From an uncultured Alistipes sp. (GTDB taxonomy: Bacteria > Bacteroidota > Bacteroidia > Bacteroidales > Rikenellaceae): 6,942 bases of DNA. Of the stretch, positions 1 through 5,953 are shown in pieces. Made by a program: the position numbers and the translations under genes. Each line of letters starts with the position of its first letter. Positions within the stretch are counted from its first letter, which is position 1. The stretch spans positions 1 through 6,942 of the forward strand of contig USBO01000094.1 of NCBI GenBank assembly GCA_900552955.1, in the 5' to 3' direction. Below the pieces are notes generated by a model. That model worked only from the letters and a program-made list of their open reading frames with translations. It ran no database searches and was not told where the DNA came from.

Positions 1-560
1 GTCGTCCGAGACGACGCTTCGGCGATCGCCGAAGCCCGTTCCACCCCTTCCTCGGGAGCGGCCTGGCCGGAGGCCGTCGCAGCGTCGCGCACCGGTTCGT
101 TGCAAACTGCGGCAGCGTCCGCACCGGTCTGCACGGCGCAGACCTTCGCAGCGACCTTCGGCAACCGGTTCACCGGCGCCGGCCGCTGTGCCAGCGCTGC
201 CGAAGCCACAGGCTGCGACTCCGGACTCTCCCCCCCCCTGCGGGGACATACCTTATTATATAAAAGGTTCCCGTCCGGCGTCGGGAGCTCCTCAGCGATC
301 ATCTCCGGCATCCGAGCGCCGTCCACGGCCTCCCGATTCACGACAGTCTCACCTATCAGCACGGCAACCGCCACGACGGCGACGGCAGCGGCTATTCTCC
401 TCCAGAGCGGATCGAAGACCCTGCGGCGTCGGGCCGCAGCGGCCAAATCGCGCTCCAGCGCCTCCCAGCCACCTGCCGGCAACGGTTCGTCGGCATGCTG
501 CAACGACCGGCGCAATATCTCGATCCATCGTTCTTCCCGCTCCATTCCGTTCCGTTTCAT
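1..560 (-). CDS. Membrane-anchored anti-sigma-like protein (partial, C-terminus beyond the window)
   Basis: The frame is open from the ATG at 560 to the window edge (186 codons, no stop). Residues 1-50 form a charged, probably cytoplasmic segment with the pattern E-x-P-x-P-x-G-x-W-E-x-L-E (about 25-37). This resembles the N-terminus of Bacteroidota proteins encoded just after ECF sigma genes. One hydrophobic helix follows at about 56-71, preceded by a run of arginines (44-47, 54-55), so the N-terminus should lie inside the cell. Residues 75-186 are rich in Ala, Pro, Val and Glu and look like a periplasmic linker; the C-terminal domain is not visible. By analogy it may be an outer-membrane beta-barrel or other sensor domain. 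The start codon overlaps the sigma gene's stop by one base, implying translational coupling. I infer that it sequesters the upstream sigma factor at the membrane. Unusual features are a nine-G tract at codons 108-111 and an AT-rich island just before it. No defined anti-sigma catalytic or zinc motif is visible, so the role rests on context and architecture. Confidence 0.72.
   Translation of the reverse strand, partial: MKRNGMEREERWIEILRRSLQHADEPLPAGGWEALERDLAAAARRRRVFDPLWRRIAAAVAVVAVAVLIGETVVNREAVDGARMPEMIAEELPTPDGNLLYNKVCPRRGGESPESQPVASAALAQRPAPVNRLPKVAAKVCAVQTGADAAAVCNEPVRDAATASGQAAPEEGVERASAIAEASSRT
16..35. repeat. Perfect 20-bp palindrome inside the anti-sigma-like gene
   Basis: Both strands read the same across 20 bases centred on GCGATCGC. 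In the coding frame (minus strand) it spells Ala-Ser-Ala-Ile-Ala-Glu-Ala, so Ala-rich, GC-biased coding could produce it without any selected DNA function. Its perfect length makes a protein-binding site or an mRNA hairpin possible but unproven. Confidence 0.4.
230..238 (-). repeat. Nine-G homopolymer tract in coding sequence
   Basis: Nine consecutive C on the plus strand read as nine G in the mRNA of the anti-sigma-like gene, across codons 108-111 (Arg-Gly-Gly-Glu). Just upstream on the coding strand is CCCCGCA, so C4-GCA-G4 can also fold. Losing one G would put the frame onto a TGA at 172-170. Gaining one G leads to a different frame that stays open to the window edge. Such tracts are classic sites of slipped-strand mispairing, though a sequencing or assembly error is also possible. 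Confidence 0.8.
250..268. repeat. AT-rich imperfect palindrome inside the anti-sigma-like gene
   Basis: ACCTT (250-254) and AAGGT (264-268) flank the self-complementary TTATATAA (256-263), with one extra A at 255. This is a conspicuous AT island in a gene otherwise dominated by G and C. It encodes Asn-Leu-Leu-Tyr-Asn-Lys and lies about ten bases upstream of the nine-G tract in the direction of transcription. It could be a binding site, an internal promoter or a coding accident; nothing here decides between them. Confidence 0.4.
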
Positions 561-1108
561 CAGTTCTTTACATGTTCTTTAATGCGTCGCGCCAGCAGAG
601 CTTTCGCGCGAAACAACTGCGACGACGACGTTTTCTCGCTGATTCCCAGACGCTCGGCGATCTCCTTGTGCGAAAACTCCTCGATGCAGTAGAGGTTGAA
701 GATCGTCCGGTAGCCGTCGGGCAGCTCGGCGATGAGCCGCCGCAATTCATCGAAAGAGAGCCGCTCCGTCTCGTCCGGCGTCGGTTCTTCGTACCGCTCG
801 GGCAGCCGGTCGACCATCGTCGGGAAATGCAGGCGCCGCTTATGCCGCAGCGCCTCGAGCGAGACATTCACCGCAATGCGTTCCATCCATGCCCGCAGGG
901 AACCTTCGCCGCGCCACGTGAAGCGGTCGATGGCTGCGAACACCTTGAGAAAACAGTCATGAAGGAGGTCTTCGGCCGATGCGCGATCCGCCGCATAACG
1001 CAGACAGATACTCAACAGCCGTCCTCCGAACCGAGTGTACAACTCGCGGCGGGCTTCGTTATCTCCGGCTTTGCAACGTTCGGCGAGTATCCGTTCCTCC
1101 ATGCTCAT
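560..1108 (-). CDS. RNA polymerase sigma-70 factor, ECF subfamily
   Basis: This 182-residue protein has the normal length and two-domain plan of an ECF sigma factor. Sigma region 2 spans about residues 20-90. It includes the core-binding part with A-E-D-L-L-H-D-C-F (45-53) and the -10-recognition part with W-M-E-R-I-A-V-N (74-81). Sigma region 4 spans about 120-175 and carries the helix-turn-helix F-S-H-K-E-I-A-E-R-L-G-I-S (145-157), followed by the basic helix that enters the -35 groove. The linker of about 30 residues is ordinary and no extra C-terminal domain is present. The start at 1108 is preferred; a second ATG at 1102 would remove two residues and cannot be excluded. The anti-sigma-like gene follows with a one-base overlap. 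Sigma factors of this type in Bacteroidota usually answer envelope or nutrient signals relayed by the partner. The target promoters cannot be read from this window. Confidence 0.93.
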   Translation of the reverse strand: MSMEERILAERCKAGDNEARRELYTRFGGRLLSICLRYAADRASAEDLLHDCFLKVFAAIDRFTWRGEGSLRAWMERIAVNVSLEALRHKRRLHFPTMVDRLPERYEEPTPDETERLSFDELRRLIAELPDGYRTIFNLYCIEEFSHKEIAERLGISEKTSSSQLFRAKALLARRIKEHVKN

Positions 1109-1127
1109 CGTTCGTCATATAATAAAT

Positions 1128-1139
1128 GGTGTCCCCACC
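1128..1139 (-). promoter_or_regulatory. Possible operator or promoter element upstream of the ECF sigma gene
   Basis: An inverted repeat with arms GGTG and CACC and a four-base centre lies 19 bases upstream of the sigma start codon. On the sigma gene's coding strand it is preceded by GG and followed by an AT-rich stretch (ATTTATTATATG). The position fits a promoter element or a 5' leader hairpin. The arms are only four bases, so chance is a real explanation. Confidence 0.2.
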
Positions 1140-1377
1140 CGAATACTGCATCTCCTGCCGAAAAATCGCTTCGCTCCGGCGCCGCACTCTCCCACCGGCC
1201 CGCCGGAATTCCCCGCGCATCTTCGCCGGAACGTCCTGCGGCCGAACCGGAAACACCGCCGCCGCTCATTCCACATATCAATGAAAATCAGGTACATGCA
1301 TCTGAAAAAAACCGGATAAGCGAAGCACCGCGGAGCGGCCTGCAAATAATTTTTTCACCCGTTTACGCAGTATTTCG

Positions 1378-1385
1378 TATTTTTG
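1378..1385 (+). promoter_or_regulatory. Bacteroidota -7 promoter box for the NigD-like lipoprotein gene
   Basis: TATTTTTG matches the Bacteroidota primary-sigma consensus TAnnTTTG at every fixed position. A T-run at about 1350-1355 could serve as a weak -33 element at roughly correct spacing. Transcription would start near 1392, giving a leader of about 38 bases, AT-rich just before the ATG at 1431. Confidence 0.6.
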
Positions 1386-1430
1386 TACGTTTATAGATCA
1401 AGAACAAATGTAGAAAAAAAAGCCAAACAG

Positions 1431-2222
1431 ATGAAAAAGTTCGTTTCCAAACAGTCGTTTTCCCGCCTCGGCGCAGTTCGAATCCCGTTCGCCTCGGCGC
1501 TCGGCTTAGCGAAAACTCTCAGATTGTCTCTGCTCGCTGCGGTCGCCGCGCTGCCGCTGCTTCACTCCTGCAACGATTCGGACGTCGAGGGTGCCGACAG
1601 CCGCGCGCTGGTTACGATTCTCAACCCGGGCGGAATCGCATCGGGCTACTATTTCAAGGCGGACAACGGCCAGACCTTCTTCCCCTCGCAGTTCGCTGCG
1701 GCCACGGGCGGCTACAACCCCGAAGACGGCCAGCGCGCCTTCATCTACTACTCGCTGCTCGAAGAGAAGAATCCGAAATACGACTACAGCATCAAGCTCT
1801 ACGGAATCACCGAAATCCTGACCAAGGACGTCGAGGAGATGGACGCCTCCAACGAGGAGGAGTTCGGCGACGATCCCATCGCTCCGGTCGCGCTGAACGG
1901 CGGCAGCGGATACGACTGCCTGATCAGCGCCGGCTACTTCACCTGCTCCTTCAACATTCTGGGCGTGGGTGACGAGAAACACACCATCAGCCTCGTGCGC
2001 AGCGCTTCGGCCGACGACACCGAAGACCCCAGCTATACGCTGCTCGAACTGCGCCACAAGGCCGACGATATGGGCACGGACACTCCGTCTACCAAAACGG
2101 GCATCGCTTCATTCAAACTCGGGGCCTACGATCCGGCGATCACCCAGAAGAAAGGGCTGAAGATCCGCTTCAAGGATCTGAACGGCCACATGCAGGCAGC
2201 ACTCATTGATTACCAGAAATAA
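1431..2222 (+). CDS. NigD-like lipoprotein
   Basis: This 263-residue protein has a lipoprotein signal ending in L-L-H-S-C, with the lipidated cysteine at residue 47, followed by the acidic stretch N-D-S-D. The mature part matches what I know of NigD-like proteins. An N-terminal beta-rich segment carries G-Y-Y-F-K-A-D-N-G (about 65-73), then E-D-G-Q-R-A-F-I-Y-Y. Next comes the family-typical I-L-T-K-D-V (about 119-124), and later L-E-L-R-H-K-A and a short C-terminal strand domain. The length fits the family. NigD was first described beside the nigrescin bacteriocin genes of Prevotella nigrescens and proposed as an immunity protein; for most homologues the function is unknown. Location is probably the outer membrane or periplasmic face. 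The start at ATG 1431 is chosen over an upstream TTG at 1383, which falls inside the promoter box. The basic region before the hydrophobic core is unusually long (about 31 residues). With its own promoter and terminator, the gene is probably monocistronic. Confidence 0.85.
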   Translation: MKKFVSKQSFSRLGAVRIPFASALGLAKTLRLSLLAAVAALPLLHSCNDSDVEGADSRALVTILNPGGIASGYYFKADNGQTFFPSQFAAATGGYNPEDGQRAFIYYSLLEEKNPKYDYSIKLYGITEILTKDVEEMDASNEEEFGDDPIAPVALNGGSGYDCLISAGYFTCSFNILGVGDEKHTISLVRSASADDTEDPSYTLLELRHKADDMGTDTPSTKTGIASFKLGAYDPAITQKKGLKIRFKDLNGHMQAALIDYQK

Positions 2223-2257
2223 CGGCATCCTCTCCGGATCAGTGAACGTGCAACCGG

Positions 2258-2290
2258 AAAAAACCGTCCGCAACTGCGGACGGTTTTTTT
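2258..2290 (+). terminator. Intrinsic terminator after the NigD-like gene
   Basis: An eight-base perfect stem, CCGTCCGC (2264-2271) with GCGGACGG (2276-2283), closes an AACT loop. Seven T follow (2284-2290) and six A precede (2258-2263). It lies 35 bases past the stop codon. The A/T flanks would also let it work on transcripts from the other strand. It separates the lipoprotein unit from ruvB. Confidence 0.93.
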
Positions 2291-2366
2291 CGTCCGGCCT
2301 CCGTCGCGCCGAAGGGCCCGATCGCTTTTTTAAGGCGACAAATGCGGAGGATTCCCGAAAAAGAAG

Positions 2367-2374
2367 TATATTTG
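2367..2374 (+). promoter_or_regulatory. Bacteroidota -7 promoter box for ruvB
   Basis: TATATTTG matches TAnnTTTG exactly, 25 bases upstream of the ruvB ATG and just after the terminator that ends the previous unit. No good TTTG -33 element is seen at the usual distance. The leader would be only about 18 bases. Confidence 0.6.
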
Positions 2375-2399
2375 TTGCATCATTGCCCCTCAGAGCACG

Positions 2400-3404
2400 A
2401 TGTCCGCCATCCGAAACATAGAGAGCGATCTCGAATTCGAGAACAAGATCCGTCCGCAGGAGCTGCAGAACTTCGCCGGACAGGAGAAAATCGTCGAAAA
2501 TCTCCGCATCTTCATCCAGGCGGCGCTCATGCGGGGCGATTCGCTCGATCATGTGCTGCTGCACGGCCCTCCCGGGCTGGGCAAGACCACGCTGGCGAAC
2601 ATCATCGCCAACGAAATGCACTCGCAGCTCAAAGTCACCTCCGGCCCCGTTCTGGACAAGCCGGGCGATCTGGCGGGTCTGCTCACGAACCTCAACCCGG
2701 GCGACGTGCTCTTCATCGACGAGATCCATCGGCTGAGTCCCATCGTCGAGGAGTACCTCTACTCGGCCATGGAGGACTACAAGATCGACATCGTCCTCGA
2801 CAAAGGGCCTTCGGCGCGTTCGATCCAGATCGAGCTGGCGCCCTTCACGCTTATCGGCGCTACGACGCGCAGCGGCCTGCTGACCTCGCCGCTCCGTGCG
2901 CGGTTCGGCATCCAGTGCCATCTGGAATACTACGACGCAGGAGTGCTGTCCGGCATCGTCAAACGCTCGGCGCGCATTCTCGACGTCTCGATCGACGAAG
3001 AGGCCGCCCTCGAAATCGCCCGCCGCTCGCGCGGCACGCCCCGTATCGTCAATGCGCTGCTGCGGCGCGTGCGCGACTTCGCCATGGTCAAGGGCGAAGG
3101 GCACATCGACCTGGCCATCACCCGCATGGCGCTCTCGGCGCTCAACATCGACGCACGGGGGCTGGACCGCATGGACAACCGCATCCTCCAGACGATCATC
3201 GGCAAGTTCAACGGCGGCCCCGTCGGTCTGAACACGATCGCCACGGCCGTGGGCGAAGATGCCGGCACGATCGAGGAGGTCTACGAACCCTTCCTCATCA
3301 TGGAGGGATTCCTCAAACGCACCCCCCGCGGCCGCGAAGCCACCGAGGCGGCGTTCCGCCATCTGGGGCTCACGCCTCCGACGCTCGGCGATACGCTCTT
3401 CTGA
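2400..3404 (+). CDS. ruvB: Holliday junction branch migration DNA helicase RuvB
   Basis: RuvB is the hexameric AAA+ motor that, with RuvA, drives branch migration of Holliday junctions before RuvC cleavage during recombinational repair in the cytoplasm. The 334-residue length is normal. The AAA+ core shows Walker A G-P-P-G-L-G-K-T (56-63), Walker B L-F-I-D-E-I-H (104-110), sensor 1 G-A-T-T-R (153-157) and the arginine-finger segment S-P-L-R-A-R-F-G (163-170). The sensor 2 region R-G-T-P-R-I-V-N (211-218) opens the lid domain. The C-terminal winged helix carries G-L-N-T-I-A (about 277-282) and R-T-P-R-G-R (about 308-313), which contact DNA. All key residues are present, so the protein should be active. 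ATG 2400 gives the canonical N-terminus and has a promoter box 25 bases upstream. Neither ruvA nor ruvC lies beside it. The malic enzyme gene follows after 140 bases and may or may not share its transcript. Confidence 0.98.
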   Translation: MSAIRNIESDLEFENKIRPQELQNFAGQEKIVENLRIFIQAALMRGDSLDHVLLHGPPGLGKTTLANIIANEMHSQLKVTSGPVLDKPGDLAGLLTNLNPGDVLFIDEIHRLSPIVEEYLYSAMEDYKIDIVLDKGPSARSIQIELAPFTLIGATTRSGLLTSPLRARFGIQCHLEYYDAGVLSGIVKRSARILDVSIDEEAALEIARRSRGTPRIVNALLRRVRDFAMVKGEGHIDLAITRMALSALNIDARGLDRMDNRILQTIIGKFNGGPVGLNTIATAVGEDAGTIEEVYEPFLIMEGFLKRTPRGREATEAAFRHLGLTPPTLGDTLF

Positions 3405-3481
3405 CGACAGGCCGCACCTCCGATCCTCGAACGGCCGCCCGCACCGGCGGTCATGATACGGATTTCTCCGTCTCCCCGGTC

Positions 3482-3504
3482 CGATGCGGGGAATTCCGAC
3501 ATCG
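3482..3504 (+). other. Hairpin between ruvB and the malic enzyme gene
   Basis: CGATG-CGG (3482-3489) pairs with CCG-A-CATCG (3496-3504), leaving a single bulged A and a GGAATT loop. No T-run follows, so it is a poor intrinsic terminator; it may be a leader structure, an attenuating hairpin or chance. The whole 140-base gap (3405-3544) contains no gene, and I see no convincing TAnnTTTG box in it. Confidence 0.3.
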
Positions 3505-3544
3505 CAGGCGTGATAATTGTTCGGCATAACGTAAAACCGAGCTT

Positions 3545-4816
<1,272 letters not shown>

Positions 4817-4821
4817 AGCGT

Positions 4822-4840
4822 TCTTCGGGCCGCACGAAGA
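4822..4840. terminator. Hairpin between convergent malic enzyme and aroB genes (possible bidirectional terminator)
   Basis: TCTTCG (4822-4827) pairs with CGAAGA (4835-4840) around a seven-base loop. It almost fills the 24-base gap between the two stop codons (4814-4816 plus, 4843-4841 minus). Position and symmetry suit a shared terminator, but neither strand has a T-run after the stem, so it may only halt or protect 3' ends, perhaps with Rho. Confidence 0.35.
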
Positions 4841-5863
4841 TCAGAGCGACCGCACGAGCCGCGCCAGCGCCTCGAAGGTCATCGGCAGCACCTCGCAGGC
4901 GCCCACAGCCGTCGGCAGCACCACATGGATCGTGTCGCCTTCGCTCTTCTTGTCCCTGGTCACGGCTTCGAGCAGCCGTTCGAGCGGCACGGGCGGCTCG
5001 GTGACGAAGCCCAGCGCCCCGAGCAGCCGCTCGATGCGCTCACAGGCGGCAGGAGCGAGCCGCCCCAGCCCGACGGACAGCCGCGCGGCGATCGCCATCC
5101 CGACGGCCACCGCTTCGCCGTGATTCATCGCACGCGAGCACTTCTCGACGGCATGGCCGAACGTATGGCCCAGATTGAGTTTGCGCCGCTCGCCGTGTTC
5201 GCGCTCGTCGCGGCTCACGATCGCGGCTTTGAGCCGCACGGCGTGCACCACCGCCTTGTCCATCGCCTCCGCATCGGCGCACAGGCCGTCGAGTCCCGAC
5301 CGTTCGATCAGCCCGAAAAGCGGCTCGTCGCCGATGATCCCCGCCTTGACCGCCTCGGCCAGTCCGGCGCGGATCTCGCGCCGGGGCAGCGTCCCGAAGA
5401 GCGACGTGTCGCAGACGACGAACCGCGGCTGCGCGAAGATGCCCGCCATATTCTTGTAGCCCTCCACATTGACACCGTTCTTGCCGCCGACGCTCGCATC
5501 GACGCACCCCAGCAGCGTGGTCGAGACGAATCCGAACGGAATGCCCCGCATGTAGACGGAAGCCGCGAAGCCCGTGACGTCGGTCACGATGCCTCCCCCC
5601 ACACCCAGCAGGAAGGTCGTACGGTCGGCGCCGCGGCGGATCAGCTCGCGGCAGACCGCCTCGACCGTCCGCAGCGTCTTGTGCTCCTCGCCCGGCTCCA
5701 TGCAGATCGGGTCGCACCCCCCGAACAGCTCGGGACGGCAACGGGCGACCGTACGATCCGTCAGGACGATCACCCGCCCCGCGGGCAACAGACGCGGCAG
5801 CTCCTCGACGGCGCGCCCCACCACGACGCGGCTGCGTCCGGCCACTTGCAACGAATAGCTCAT
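4841..5863 (-). CDS. aroB: 3-dehydroquinate synthase
   Basis: AroB converts DAHP to 3-dehydroquinate, the second step of the shikimate pathway to chorismate and the aromatic amino acids. It needs NAD and a divalent metal and acts in the cytoplasm. The 340 residues are slightly short but complete. NAD-site motifs are P-G-E-E-H-K-T (57-63) and the glycine loop G-G-G-I-V-T-D (89-95), followed by G-F-A-A-S (98-102). The substrate/NAD segment T-T-L-L-G-C-V-D-A-S-V-G-G-K (115-128) continues into K-N-M-A-G (137-141). The metal ligands are expected to be Glu170 (G-L-A-E-A-V-K), His233 (L-N-L-G-H-T-F-G-H) and His248 (N-H-G-E-A-V). A late D-K-K motif is also present. One difference from the usual G-G-K-T-G-V-N is Asn129 in place of Thr. 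The start at 5863 lies 29 bases downstream of an exact promoter box. The gene is convergent with the malic enzyme gene and divergent from typA; no other aro gene is adjacent. Confidence 0.97.
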   Translation of the reverse strand: MSYSLQVAGRSRVVVGRAVEELPRLLPAGRVIVLTDRTVARCRPELFGGCDPICMEPGEEHKTLRTVEAVCRELIRRGADRTTFLLGVGGGIVTDVTGFAASVYMRGIPFGFVSTTLLGCVDASVGGKNGVNVEGYKNMAGIFAQPRFVVCDTSLFGTLPRREIRAGLAEAVKAGIIGDEPLFGLIERSGLDGLCADAEAMDKAVVHAVRLKAAIVSRDEREHGERRKLNLGHTFGHAVEKCSRAMNHGEAVAVGMAIAARLSVGLGRLAPAACERIERLLGALGFVTEPPVPLERLLEAVTRDKKSEGDTIHVVLPTAVGACEVLPMTFEALARLVRSL

Positions 5864-5892
5864 ATATCGAATCGGCTGAATGAATACCCGAG

Positions 5893-5900
5893 CAAAAGTA
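5893..5900 (-). promoter_or_regulatory. Bacteroidota -7 promoter box for aroB
   Basis: Read on the minus strand this is TACTTTTG, an exact match to TAnnTTTG. Transcription would start near 5886, giving an aroB leader of about 23 bases. The upstream part of this promoter lies over the typA promoter box. Confidence 0.6.
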
Positions 5901-5921
5901 ACACTTTTCCTGAGAATTTAT

Positions 5922-5929
5922 TACCTTTG
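5922..5929 (+). promoter_or_regulatory. Bacteroidota -7 promoter box for typA
   Basis: TACCTTTG matches TAnnTTTG exactly, 24 bases upstream of the typA ATG. Transcription would begin near 5936, with a leader of about 18 bases. Only 21 bases separate it from the divergent aroB box, so the two polymerase footprints should overlap. Confidence 0.65.
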
Positions 5930-5953
5930 CCGCGATAAATATCCCGAGTGACA

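Larger units (their letters stand above)
1109..1430. other. Divergent intergenic region between the sigma gene and the NigD-like gene
   Basis: These 322 bases separate two divergently transcribed genes and should hold both promoters. I see a clear plus-strand -7 box near the right end and a small GGTG/CACC inverted repeat 19 bases upstream of the sigma start. I found no TAnnTTTG box directed towards the sigma gene, which may therefore use another promoter type, possibly one recognised by its own product. Short open frames here (for example 1345-1115 minus) have arginine- and cysteine-rich, unconvincing translations and no family resemblance. I annotate no gene. Confidence 0.7.

Noticed and set aside
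1059..1345. Short minus-strand frames upstream of the sigma gene (1345-1115 and 1256-1059)
   Set aside because: Their translations are Arg-rich and featureless. The second overlaps the sigma start out of frame, and no promoter box or family resemblance supports either.
188..1396. Long plus-strand open frame (402 codons) opposite the sigma and anti-sigma-like genes
   Set aside because: It is antisense to two well-supported genes. Its translation is Arg/Pro-rich with no family resemblance, as expected for an antisense frame in GC-rich DNA.
1383..1430. Upstream TTG start (1383) for the NigD-like gene
   Set aside because: It overlaps the -7 promoter box, lies upstream of the expected transcription start, and would put extra charged residues before an already long signal peptide.
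2322..2338. TCGC/GCGA hairpin around a T-run upstream of ruvB
   Set aside because: Its stem is only four bases with the T-run inside the loop. It is not a terminator, and a much better one lies at 2258-2290.
2109..3527. Minus-strand open frame of 472 codons opposite ruvB
   Set aside because: It lies across a complete, motif-perfect RuvB. The translation is Arg/Asp/Val/Ala-rich and resembles no protein; high third-position GC removes stops on the opposite strand.
4925..5938. Plus-strand open frame of 337 codons opposite aroB
   Set aside because: It is antisense to an intact AroB and runs into the divergent promoter region. Its composition is Arg/His/Asp-rich without motifs.
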